DNA from: Oscillospiraceae bacterium
GTDB taxonomy: Bacteria > Bacillota > Clostridia > Oscillospirales > CAG-382
Assembly (NCBI GenBank): GCA_015064625.1
Contig: SVRW01000022.1
Span: 1 to 32,713 of the forward strand
DNA length: 32,713 nucleotides
Reading direction: 5' to 3'
In this document: positions 7,318 through 15,124 of the stretch, one piece after another
Layout: the number at the start of each line of letters is the position of its first letter
How positions within the stretch are numbered: the first letter of the stretch is position 1
Made by a program: the position numbers and the translations under genes
The notes under the pieces: model-generated
The model's database searches: none
Told to the model about the DNA's origin: nothing
The model's input: only the letters and a program-made list of their open reading frames with translations

Positions 7318-9186
7318 TTGAAATTTAATTTACCACCGTCAAATTCCGTAAGCACCGTGACGGTTACGAATTTTGGCGGTATTGACCTTTGGAATTCCCC
7401 TGAAAACGTAGATAAGAACCGTTCTCCTTTATGCGTAAATATGATAAGGGATAAAAGCGGTTCTGTGAGAAAAAGAATGGGGTATGAAAGAATTTCTCAA
7501 GAATGCTTTGACGGCAGAATAAACGGGGCTTGCTATTTCGGCGGAATGCATTATATACATTCTGGAAAAAGGCTTTTTTCTGTTTCTGATGAAGGAGAAA
7601 AAAATCTTATATACGAAGGTCTTGAAGATGAAAAAAGCGTTTTTATCCCAACCTCTGATAATCTTTATATAATTTCCAAAGGCGGAATATATTTTGTTGG
7701 CGTTGAAGGTGAATGTAAAACACTGGAGAGCGTTGCATACGTTCCTACAGTAATAGTTTCTAAAGCTCCCGCAGGGGGCGGAACTTTATATGAGGACTAC
7801 AATCTTCTTTCTGACACTTGGCGTGAGCAATTTCTCGCTGACGGTGAAAGCACAGTTTACAAATTGGAAAAAAACAACGTTTCTGCAGTTATAAGCGTTG
7901 AAATAAGGGACGAAAATGGAGACTTTCAAATTTTAGAAAAGGACAAGTATTCCGTATCAGCATCAGACGGAACTGTAACCTTTAAAACAGCACCGGAAAA
8001 ATATTCTGTCGTAGGTATGGATAACGTTGTTATAACCGCAAAAAAGGACGAGGGAAACAAAGAAATGCTTTACGGTTGTACTGTAGGAGTTGTATACGGT
8101 TCGAGTGGAAAGAATGACAGACTTTTCATCGGTGGAAACAATAACCATAAAGGAATGGATTTTTTTAGTGAATCCGGTGACTTTTCATATTTTCCACATA
8201 TGAATTATTCAAAGCTTTCAGATGAAAACATAAGCGGATATTCAGTTGCAAACGGTTCTCTTTACACTCATTTTGAGGCGGATTTTTCCATTGGCAAAAG
8301 CCGTATCATAAAACGTGACGGTGCAGAATCAAAGGACGGCAGGGAAATATTCGTTATTACGGATGAGTTTTACGCTCCTTCATTGGCTTCGTCTTTTACG
8401 GCTATACCGCTTAACGGTGAGGCTTTGTACTTAAGTAAAAAAGGAGTTTACGGAATTACGGTTTCAGACGTTACGTCAGAGAAGGTTTGTCAACTCAGAA
8501 GCGCATATCTTGGAGACGCTTTTGAAAAGCTCGGTGAGGAAGAATTGGAAAATGCTCACGCTGTTGTTTTCGGCGATTTCTTCTTTGTTGTTGCAGGGGA
8601 AAAGGCTTTTATCCTCGACGGAAGCCATAAAAGCTATTTTGAGGGAACGCCTCTTTGCTCATTTCAATACGAATGTTACTATTGGGAAAATATTCCTGCA
8701 AGGGTAATCTGGACTGACGGAGAAAGGCTTTATTTCGGAAGCGCAGACGGAAAGGTTTTCCGCTTTTTTACGGATCGTTCTATGAGCGGTTCGTATACAG
8801 ACGACGGAGAAAAGGTTGTGTGCTTTTTTGATACTGCGCAAATAACGGGAAGAGCTTTTTTCAAAAAAAAGACTTTCGTTTCCGCTTCTGCAAAAATAGG
8901 AGCGCATCTTAATACGGGAATAAAAATATACGCCAAAACCGACGGAGTATGGCATGAAAGACCCGTTTATGACAGTATGGGCAGAGGAAAATATCTGGAT
9001 TTTTCCCTTGTGAATTTTGAAAGCATGAGCTTTTCTTCCAACAGAAGCGAGGTAACTCTTTGTGGAAAGGTGAGAATAAGGAATACGGATTCGGTAAGCT
9101 TCAGACTGATGAACGATGAAGCAGAGCCTTTTGTTCTGATTGCATTCGGCACGGAATACGTTCAGAAAAACAACTACATCCGTTGA
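7318..9186 (+). CDS. P22 gp10-like tail hub / DNA stabilisation protein
   Basis: This 622-aa beta-rich protein resembles the packaged-DNA stabilisation proteins of short-tailed phages, which cap the portal-connector channel and hold the tail. Near the N-terminus it reads NFGGIDLWNSPENV...SPLCVNM, then RKRMGYERI, matching the 'N-GG-N...SP..-N-...R-GY' pattern of that family. Repeated aromatic/Asp-Gly strands across residues 60-500 suggest a beta-propeller. I chose TTG 7318 because GGGAGG ends 6 nt before it. The in-frame ATGs at 7210 and 7276 overlap the upstream gene or a hairpin and lack such a site. The family assignment is by recalled pattern only. Confidence 0.6.
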   Translation: MKFNLPPSNSVSTVTVTNFGGIDLWNSPENVDKNRSPLCVNMIRDKSGSVRKRMGYERISQECFDGRINGACYFGGMHYIHSGKRLFSVSDEGEKNLIYEGLEDEKSVFIPTSDNLYIISKGGIYFVGVEGECKTLESVAYVPTVIVSKAPAGGGTLYEDYNLLSDTWREQFLADGESTVYKLEKNNVSAVISVEIRDENGDFQILEKDKYSVSASDGTVTFKTAPEKYSVVGMDNVVITAKKDEGNKEMLYGCTVGVVYGSSGKNDRLFIGGNNNHKGMDFFSESGDFSYFPHMNYSKLSDENISGYSVANGSLYTHFEADFSIGKSRIIKRDGAESKDGREIFVITDEFYAPSLASSFTAIPLNGEALYLSKKGVYGITVSDVTSEKVCQLRSAYLGDAFEKLGEEELENAHAVVFGDFFFVVAGEKAFILDGSHKSYFEGTPLCSFQYECYYWENIPARVIWTDGERLYFGSADGKVFRFFTDRSMSGSYTDDGEKVVCFFDTAQITGRAFFKKKTFVSASAKIGAHLNTGIKIYAKTDGVWHERPVYDSMGRGKYLDFSLVNFESMSFSSNRSEVTLCGKVRIRNTDSVSFRLMNDEAEPFVLIAFGTEYVQKNNYIR

Positions 9187-9205
9187 ATTCAGAAAAGGAG
9201 AAAAA

Positions 9206-12124
9206 ATGATTGAAGAAATAAAAATTATAAGCGAAGAAGAAATAAATGAAAAAGGTGTATGTGCCGCCCCTACGGTACTTGCAGGACCACCTGAAGAAAA
9301 CAAAAAAATGTTTGACAGATTATGCAGAGAGGTTGTTATTCCCCGCTTGAACAGCCTTATTGCAGAAAGCAAAGTGTTAAAGCAGGAATCAACACAGAAT
9401 ACCCAGACGGCAGAGGAGCTTGAAAATGCCATTGAAGTATTGATAAATGACATCGGGGATATTTCTGAGGTTGATATTTCAGGTTCAGACCTGTGTCAAA
9501 AAATAATTGCGCTTAAAGAAGCGTTTTTGCAAAGCGTTGTCGATATCAATCGAAGTATAGGTGCTTTAGACAATCTTGAGTTTGTTGCGCCCTCTGTGGT
9601 AAGTGCGTTGAATTATCTTTACGATATGGTATCTCCAAACGCAATATCAGAAGTAAGCTCTCTGTATGAACCAAAGGATAAAGATTTGATGAAAATCGTG
9701 AAAACTTTTGACGTTGCCGAGGGAAAGCACAAATTATTCGTATGTAATGCGAAATTCCCCAAAATCTCGGGTCTTTCTGCCGGAGATGTATGCGGACGAT
9801 TATATTTCGACCCTTACGTTGTAAAGGAAAGATATGCATCGTTCAGAAGTGCAAACCTTGAAAAGTTTACGGAAGTTGTTGAGAGAAAGCATTATATGAA
9901 TATAATGACCCTCGTTTCTCAAAACGATGAAACTGTAAAGGCTTATTTACAGATAAGATATTCCACTTCATTGGACGGATACGTTCTTGCTTTTTCCAAC
10001 GGAGACGGCTACTCATGCATATGGGCATCCGATAATTTTTCCATGGACGGAATATCTCACGTGAAGGGGTATACATCAGGCTTTTATACCGATTTGTGTT
10101 CGGGATACGTAATAGAACAGGTTGAAGAAAATATTTCATGGCTCGTTTGTTCGGAGGAGTTCGAAAGTGAATTTTATTGGGAGGAGTTGGGTTCTTCAAA
10201 TATTAGTGATGTGGAAACAGATATTTCCGCAAGCAAAAGCGGTAGATATACCACTTTGGTACTTACAAAGGGAGAAAGCGCAAAAAGCGTTGTTATAGAG
10301 GATGGAATCGATGGATATACCCCCAAAAAAGGGCAGGACTATTTTACCGAAAAAGAAATTGAAGAAATATCTGCTTCTATCGAATCGAATCTGAAAAAGG
10401 AAATTGATGCTTCTTTGTGTGTATCACCTGAATTTGCAAGGACAACCGATGAATGTACGGACGAAACAAAAATGTACGTTCTTCCCGATGGATATGTATA
10501 TGCTTATTTACAAGGAGAGGAGACCGCATATAATTTCGCAATCGCTCTCAGTGCTAACGTAAAAGTCGAATACGGAGAAGAAAATTCTATTAGCGGCTAC
10601 GTAACTACGGGATATATTCCTATTACGTGGATTCAGAATTACGTTGTAAGGGTTTATGCGTCTGATATCTATATGGATGGTACTACGTCTCCAATTTCTA
10701 TAGAGGGATATAGTTCTGATAAAGAATTTGTTGGTATTATGTCGGATCCTCCTTATACAACGGAAGAAGGATGGTATACGATAGAATTGGTCGAAAAGGC
10801 ATTTCCGAACGGGAGTGTAGATATGGTGAGAATCAGCGTCCGACTCAGCCAGTATGAGCTTAACATCGAAGATGATGTCGTTAAATCCCTTTTTATTGAT
10901 TTGCCTAATGAAAACAAAACTACGTTATCGTCAGGTTGGCAATCCACGGGAGTTCAATTTGTTTCTTCTGAATACACGTCGAAGGTAAATGAGCTTGAAC
11001 AAATGGCTCATATAAATACAGACAATATTTATCTTTTGGAGCAACAGCTTGACGGATTGGAAAAGCACCAACCGGCGTATCCTTCACTTTGGGATAGTGC
11101 TGTAGCGGAAGCCACCGAAAAAATAAAGGAGAAAACGAAAGCATTTGGCAGAAACGGCGTCACTTTTGCATTTTTCTCGGATAATCATAAAAGTCTTGGG
11201 TATTCGGCAGATTTGATTTCAAACGTTGCCAAGGAATGTAATATTCCCTTCGTGTTCTACGGTGGGGATTCTGGAGTCAATGGTACAGTTGAAGCTCCTT
11301 CGGAAATTGAAGCGAACGAGAAAGAATTTTCTGATTTTATAAAATGCATTCCCGAAGAAAGATTTTGCAGGGCTATAGGGGAATACGACGGTTCATATAC
11401 TTTGCATACAGGGGAAAAATATCATCTTCCATGGGAAGAAAAATACAGCCTCCTCATGTCACCTATGGCTGTATTCCAGAACAGAGTGTTTGGCGGTGAC
11501 GGAACGTATTACTACACCGACGATATCACTTCAAAAACACGTTTCATAGTTCTCAATTCCGTTTGGTTCAACTATAAAACCAATGCAGACGGTACTGTGA
11601 ATAATACAGACGGCTACGGATTTGGTGAAGAACAGATAAAATGGCTTTGTGACGTGCTTCTTGAGCTTCCTGAAGATATGAGCGTTGTGTTAGTATCTCA
11701 TTCTCCTGTTACAAATAACGACTACAGCAATCTGCGAGATGCTTTTATCGTTCAAGGTGTTGTCAACGCTTTCGTTAATGGAGAGACGTATACAGGTAAT
11801 TATTCCGACGGTAATGATATCGAAAATAACGCTTCAGTTTACGTTTCATTTGATAAAAAAGGGAAGGTCATCGGCTGGTTTTCAGGTCATATTCATAAGG
11901 ACGTTATAACCTCCTTTGATGCTCATACGGGAAATAAGCTTTCTTTCAATACGGTAACAATAACATCTGATGCTGATATGTCCCACGATAGCGCAGAGGA
12001 TACAAGAGAAGGCGACACAGAATGTGCCGTTGATTTTGTTACGGTCAATAAAAAAACAGGCGAAGTCTATATTGTCCGCCTTGGCGTGGGAAGCGACAGA
12101 ACGTATAACTATTTGGAGGTATAA
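9206..12124 (+). CDS. Tail fibre/spike with C-terminal phosphoesterase-like domain
   Basis: This 972-aa protein is probably the receptor-binding tail protein. The N-terminal third (to about residue 150) is helical and may attach to the particle. A linker with DGIDGYTPKKGQDYFT (about residues 369-384), common in tail fibres of Firmicutes phages, precedes a beta-rich centre. The C-terminal part (about 650-972) is a calcineurin-like metallophosphoesterase: DNH (Asp659, His661), GGD (Asp688), SH (His832) and GHIH (His895, His897). The usual GNHD motif reads GEYD (725-728), losing the metal-binding Asn and the catalytic His, so activity is uncertain. Cleavage or binding of teichoic-acid-like phosphodiesters would suit the role. 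AAAAGGAG precedes ATG 9206, giving a shorter protein than the open frame from 9140. Confidence 0.75.
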   Translation: MIEEIKIISEEEINEKGVCAAPTVLAGPPEENKKMFDRLCREVVIPRLNSLIAESKVLKQESTQNTQTAEELENAIEVLINDIGDISEVDISGSDLCQKIIALKEAFLQSVVDINRSIGALDNLEFVAPSVVSALNYLYDMVSPNAISEVSSLYEPKDKDLMKIVKTFDVAEGKHKLFVCNAKFPKISGLSAGDVCGRLYFDPYVVKERYASFRSANLEKFTEVVERKHYMNIMTLVSQNDETVKAYLQIRYSTSLDGYVLAFSNGDGYSCIWASDNFSMDGISHVKGYTSGFYTDLCSGYVIEQVEENISWLVCSEEFESEFYWEELGSSNISDVETDISASKSGRYTTLVLTKGESAKSVVIEDGIDGYTPKKGQDYFTEKEIEEISASIESNLKKEIDASLCVSPEFARTTDECTDETKMYVLPDGYVYAYLQGEETAYNFAIALSANVKVEYGEENSISGYVTTGYIPITWIQNYVVRVYASDIYMDGTTSPISIEGYSSDKEFVGIMSDPPYTTEEGWYTIELVEKAFPNGSVDMVRISVRLSQYELNIEDDVVKSLFIDLPNENKTTLSSGWQSTGVQFVSSEYTSKVNELEQMAHINTDNIYLLEQQLDGLEKHQPAYPSLWDSAVAEATEKIKEKTKAFGRNGVTFAFFSDNHKSLGYSADLISNVAKECNIPFVFYGGDSGVNGTVEAPSEIEANEKEFSDFIKCIPEERFCRAIGEYDGSYTLHTGEKYHLPWEEKYSLLMSPMAVFQNRVFGGDGTYYYTDDITSKTRFIVLNSVWFNYKTNADGTVNNTDGYGFGEEQIKWLCDVLLELPEDMSVVLVSHSPVTNNDYSNLRDAFIVQGVVNAFVNGETYTGNYSDGNDIENNASVYVSFDKKGKVIGWFSGHIHKDVITSFDAHTGNKLSFNTVTITSDADMSHDSAEDTREGDTECAVDFVTVNKKTGEVYIVRLGVGSDRTYNYLEV

Positions 12125-12128
12125 CTTA

Positions 12129-12398
12129 ATGTATATAACGGCAAACACAATTATAACCGCAGGCGCGGTTATCGGTGCACTTGGTTCAATCTTTGCGTTA
12201 ATATTTTCTTTATATCGCAGGTATCTGAATCAGAATAAACAAGCTGATGAGATAAAGCGAATAAAGGATGAGCAGACCTTGATTTTCTATGCTTTGCTCG
12301 CTTGCCTTGACGGACTTCAACAGCTTGGTGCGAATCACACAGTTCCCGAAATGAAGGGTAAATTGGAAAGGCATCTGAACGAAAACGCACATAAATAA
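12129..12398 (+). CDS. Small holin-associated membrane protein
   Basis: This 89-aa protein has one N-terminal membrane segment (residues about 5-29), followed by a charged, coiled-coil-like tail (QNKQADEIKRIKDEQ) and the ending LGANHTVPEMKGKLERHLNENAHK. I recall similar small proteins next to holins in phages of Clostridia, some annotated as holin-like. It starts four bases after the fibre stop and lies just before a holin and an amidase, so a role in membrane permeabilisation, or in regulating it, is likely. ATG 12129 is chosen because the longer frame from 11970 would run far into the fibre gene. Confidence 0.6.
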   Translation: MYITANTIITAGAVIGALGSIFALIFSLYRRYLNQNKQADEIKRIKDEQTLIFYALLACLDGLQQLGANHTVPEMKGKLERHLNENAHK

Positions 12399-12422
12399 CA
12401 AAAACAAAGGAGGTAAAATATA

Positions 12423-12716
12423 ATGGATATGACGGAATATATTTATCCCGAGCTGATTTTTATCGTTCCGTTTCTTAATGTAACGGGATGGTGGATAAAG
12501 CATAAAACGTCCGTAGAAAATAAATATATCCCTTTGATTCTGGGAATTTTTGCTACGGCACTTTCTTCCTTTTACATATATTCTTCCATGAATAAAGGAA
12601 TATGGGAGAGTCTTTGGGGCGGAACGGTTCAGGGGATATTCATGGCGGCAACGGCGGTTTACGCAAATCAGCTCGCCAAAACGTCCAAGGAGGAAGATAA
12701 TGATAATAACAATTGA
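12423..12716 (+). CDS. Phage holin, Hol44 type (superfamily V)
   Basis: This 97-aa protein would form membrane lesions that release or activate the lysis enzyme. Three hydrophobic segments are visible (about residues 9-25, 36-54 and 65-83), and the tail is polar and acidic (SKEEDNDNNN). The layout 'YI.PELIFIVPFLN.., KYIPLILGIFA.., QGIFMAATAVYANQL' fits the Phage_holin_5_2 family as I remember it. AAAGGAGG precedes ATG 12423. The end overlaps the amidase start by 17 nt, which couples the two lysis genes. Confidence 0.8.
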   Translation: MDMTEYIYPELIFIVPFLNVTGWWIKHKTSVENKYIPLILGIFATALSSFYIYSSMNKGIWESLWGGTVQGIFMAATAVYANQLAKTSKEEDNDNNN

Positions 12717-13584
12717 CGCAGGTCATACAAAAAATACAAACGCAGGAGTTATAAAAGGGTATTACGAGGGCAACGCCATGTTTATTCTTGCGAATTATCT
12801 GAGAGAAGAATTGCTCAGATATAAGGATACAGAGGTTGTCCTCACAAGAGACGAAAATGAAAATCCAACCCTTGCGGAGAGAGGGAGTCTTGCGATAAAC
12901 AGCAAAAGCAAGATTTTTATTTCCCTTCATTCAAACGCGGTAAGTAACGCTGAATCTGCCGCATACGTTTGCGGCTTTTACAGCGTGAAAAGGGAAGTTT
13001 CAAAGGAGCTTTGTACAAAGCTTGTTTCTGCGGTAACAAACGTTATGAAGGAAACGACTGACGCATGGAACAGAGGTGCGCTTACGAAGAAAAATTCCGC
13101 AGGGTCGGATTATTACGGTGTGTTGAGAAGCTCTGTTGCGGGTAAAAGCGAAGTGGAATATTCCTTTATTATAGAGCATGGTTTTCATACAAACAAGAAA
13201 GAATGTGAGTTCCTTATGGAAAACGCAAATCTGAAAAAAATAGCAGAAGCTGAAGCAAAAACTTTAGCTGAATATTTCGGTATGAAGGAAAAAGCTAATT
13301 TTGCCGTTTTGCGAAAGGAGATTCCCAGTGGCAGCGACCTTAACGACTACATTGAAAGCGGTGAATATTATTTCAGCGGGATTCCGGGAAGCGTTAAAAA
13401 TCCGCCTGCCGTGGAAAGCGAAAAATCCGCATTCATTCTCGACGTGACTACTTGTCTTTACGAAGGTATTCCATATTCTGTTCAACGGATATATTACGTT
13501 ACCTCAGGAAAGGAATACGTAAGAGGACTATATATAAACAACGGCAGATTCGATGAAATACATAAGGATTGGAGTAAAAAATGA
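12700..13584 (+). CDS. N-acetylmuramoyl-L-alanine amidase with C-terminal knob domain (endolysin)
   Basis: This 294-aa lysis enzyme cuts the amide bond between muramic acid and the peptide in peptidoglycan. Residues 1-195 are an Amidase_3 domain with the zinc and catalytic residues in place: His9 (DAGHT), Glu23 (YYEGN), His77 (SLHSN) and Glu159 (IIEHGFHTN). Residues about 213-291 (DLNDYIESGEYYFSG...NPP...VQRIYYV...YVRGLYINNGRFDEI) look like the pyocin-knob domain usually found in phage tail fibres, in place of the usual SH3b, LysM or choline-binding module. There is no signal peptide, so it depends on the upstream holin. The start overlaps the holin gene, and the stop overlaps the next start (ATGA). 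Confidence 0.85.
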   Translation: MIITIDAGHTKNTNAGVIKGYYEGNAMFILANYLREELLRYKDTEVVLTRDENENPTLAERGSLAINSKSKIFISLHSNAVSNAESAAYVCGFYSVKREVSKELCTKLVSAVTNVMKETTDAWNRGALTKKNSAGSDYYGVLRSSVAGKSEVEYSFIIEHGFHTNKKECEFLMENANLKKIAEAEAKTLAEYFGMKEKANFAVLRKEIPSGSDLNDYIESGEYYFSGIPGSVKNPPAVESEKSAFILDVTTCLYEGIPYSVQRIYYVTSGKEYVRGLYINNGRFDEIHKDWSKK

Positions 13585-14624
13585 GTTATTCAAAAATTTA
13601 TAATTACGACGATTTTCTTTCTTTTCTTTCAGATAGCGGGTATGCGGAGTCTGCGAAGAAGCAAAAGGATGCTCTGAACGCTTCTCTTGAAACCCGACTT
13701 TCTGAATTTGAAGCAAAGAAAAAGAATATAAACAGAGAGTCCGATGAGCTGGCAAGACAGGCATATATTTCTTATTTGTCCGCCTCAAAGGAGCTTCCCG
13801 AAAAGATTGATGCATCGGGACTTAACGGCGGTGCGGCTGATAATCTCTATCTGTCCCTTGCAAATGAATATCAGAATAATTATACTGACATAGGCAGAGA
13901 CAGACAGGAAAAGCTTGATGAGATGGACCTTGAAATGTCAAAGGCAAAGCTTTCAAGCGATAAAGATTATGCTGATTCAATGGCAAAGCTGTACGGCTCG
14001 GCTGTGGATAAATTCCTTGATGCGAGAGAAAACGAGGAAAAAAGAAAGTTTGAAAGCTATCTGAATGATACGAAGCTTAATGACAACGCGGCGGATAGAA
14101 AAGCCGATGCGGAAAAAGAAAAAGCCGACAGAGAGCTGGAGTTAGCAAAGCTTGCTTTTGAAGCCGGAGACAGCTCCTTGCTTGAAAAGCTGGGAATAAA
14201 GCCCTCAGTTACGGTTGGCGGAGTTGCTGGCGGTGCTGTGAACGGTATTATAAGCGGTGCGAACGGTGGAGCATCAAGCGGTGTTTTGCCCAACACTGAA
14301 AACGCATCAGACCTTTCAAAGCTTCTTGATTATGCCGTATCATTGGCTGAATACGGAAATTATGATTTGCTTTGCCAGATAACGGGCATGAGCAAAGAGG
14401 ATGCGGCATTGAAATTCTCGGAAGAAAAATCGGGATATACAGATTCTCAGATAAGAGATGCGGCAAAGCTTTTCATGAGCGGGGATTATAGCAATAACGT
14501 CCTTGGCATACTAAAAGAGGCTTACCCCGAATATACCTATTATCAGATATGGAAGCTTTGGGAAAGCGTTGCTGAAAATGATTGGATGATGAAGATCAAC
14601 GGCTACAGAGGACCGAAAGCGTAG
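13581..14624 (+). CDS. Coiled-coil phage-cassette protein of unknown function
   Basis: I do not recognise this 347-aa protein. Residues about 20-195 are highly charged and predicted coiled coil (many Lys/Glu/Asp/Ala, with heptad-like leucines). A Gly/Ala/Ser-rich flexible linker follows at about 212-235. The C-terminal 100 residues are a compact helical part rich in aromatics (YPEYTYYQIWKLWESVAENDWMM). It starts inside the amidase stop (ATGA at 13581-13584) and is the last gene of the cassette. In a short-tailed phage, an unassigned coiled-coil protein could be an internal ejection protein, but no motif confirms it, and its place after the lysis genes is unusual for one. Confidence 0.7.
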   Translation: MSYSKIYNYDDFLSFLSDSGYAESAKKQKDALNASLETRLSEFEAKKKNINRESDELARQAYISYLSASKELPEKIDASGLNGGAADNLYLSLANEYQNNYTDIGRDRQEKLDEMDLEMSKAKLSSDKDYADSMAKLYGSAVDKFLDARENEEKRKFESYLNDTKLNDNAADRKADAEKEKADRELELAKLAFEAGDSSLLEKLGIKPSVTVGGVAGGAVNGIISGANGGASSGVLPNTENASDLSKLLDYAVSLAEYGNYDLLCQITGMSKEDAALKFSEEKSGYTDSQIRDAAKLFMSGDYSNNVLGILKEAYPEYTYYQIWKLWESVAENDWMMKINGYRGPKA

Positions 14625-14759
14625 CAAACGCAAAGCGTTTGCGGTGAAATTCGCTTTCAGCGAGTGAAATCCGCTTTCGCGGATGAAATGTTGCTTCGCA
14701 ACGTGAAATTTTTGGCTTTGCCAAAAGTTAAGGAAAGAAAAAATCTTTCGGATTTTTTC
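14624..14759. repeat. Tandem hairpin array, copy 1 (six stem-loops)
   Basis: Six consecutive perfect small stem-loops are visible: GCAAACGC/GCGTTTGC (14624-14642), TCGCT/AGCGA (14651-14663), TCCGC/GCGGA (14670-14683), GTTGC/GCAAC (14690-14702), TTTTGGC/GCCAAAA (14710-14726) and GAAAAAATC/GATTTTTTC (14737-14759). Loops are 3-5 nt, and the first five are separated by near-identical spacers of the form (G)TGAAAT. Bases 14627-14736 recur at 14865-14974. The array starts on the last base of the preceding stop codon. The last hairpin, with its T-rich right arm, may also terminate the phage-like operon. Confidence 0.85.
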
Positions 14760-14785
14760 TTGAATTGTATTTCTTTTTGCTTTGA

Positions 14786-14835
14786 AAAAGCATCCCCTCT
14801 CGCAGTACGTCGGTACAGCTTCGGGGGTTGCTTTT
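14786..14835. repeat. Long imperfect hairpin between the two arrays
   Basis: AAAAGCA plus CCCC (14786-14797, one mismatch) pairs with GGGG plus TGCTTTT (14824-14835), and an inner GTAC/GTAC stem lies at 14805-14816. No coding frame is convincing here. It is part of the structured block between the phage-like cassette and the spoIIIA operon. Confidence 0.5.
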
Positions 14836-14864
14836 CCAATCACGTCATTTTTTCCTATTCTCTG

Positions 14865-15000
14865 AACGCAAAGCGTTTGCGGTGAAATTCGCTTTCAGCG
14901 AGTGAAATCCGCTTTCGCGGATGAAATGTTGCTTCGCAACGTGAAATTTTTGGCTTTGCCAAAAGTTAAGGAAACTTTTCTCACTACGTTCGAAAAGTGA
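14865..15000. repeat. Tandem hairpin array, copy 2
   Basis: Bases 14865-14974 repeat 14627-14736 at an offset of 238 bases with no difference that I can see. The first stem is shortened because its left flank differs. It then runs into another stem-loop, ACTTTTC/GAAAAGT (14975-14998), with loop TCACTACGTTC. That loop matches hairpins attached to the dispersed repeats at 22790 and 31083. Confidence 0.85.
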
Positions 15001-15045
15001 ATTATTGTGTATCAGCGGGATATGGGGACGGGGTCGATTTTGATA

Positions 15046-15097
15046 TAATAAACAAGCTCGATTCAAGGGAAAAACCTCGAACCGAGCTTTTATTATT
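15046..15097 (-). terminator. Terminator of the spoIIIA operon
   Basis: AAGCTCG (15054-15060) pairs with CGAGCTT (15083-15089), and A/T pairs extend the stem outwards on both sides. Read on the - strand, it lies just downstream of spoIIIAH and is followed by a T-rich stretch (GTTTATTAT). On the + strand it is followed by TTATTATT, so it may work in both directions between the converging operons. Confidence 0.6.
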
Positions 15098-15100
15098 CAG

Positions 15101-15120
15101 CATTCCGAATTCCGAATTGA
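15101..15120 (+). repeat. Dispersed CCGAATTC-type repeat, copy 3 (short)
   Basis: CATTCCGAATTCCGAATTGA lies four bases beyond the spoIIIAH stop codon and next to its terminator. It is a shortened member of the family at 73-106 and 252-285. Confidence 0.7.
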
Positions 15121-15124
15121 CTCG

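Noticed and set aside
14627..14974. CRISPR-like pair of direct repeats
   Set aside because: Only two copies of a 110-base repeat occur, with one 128-base interval that is itself structured. There are no cas genes and no short regular spacers.
1..15120. Prophage att sites
   Set aside because: I looked for a direct repeat flanking 383-14624. The only shared sequence is the dispersed repeat, which also occurs far from the cassette, and there is no tRNA gene at either edge.
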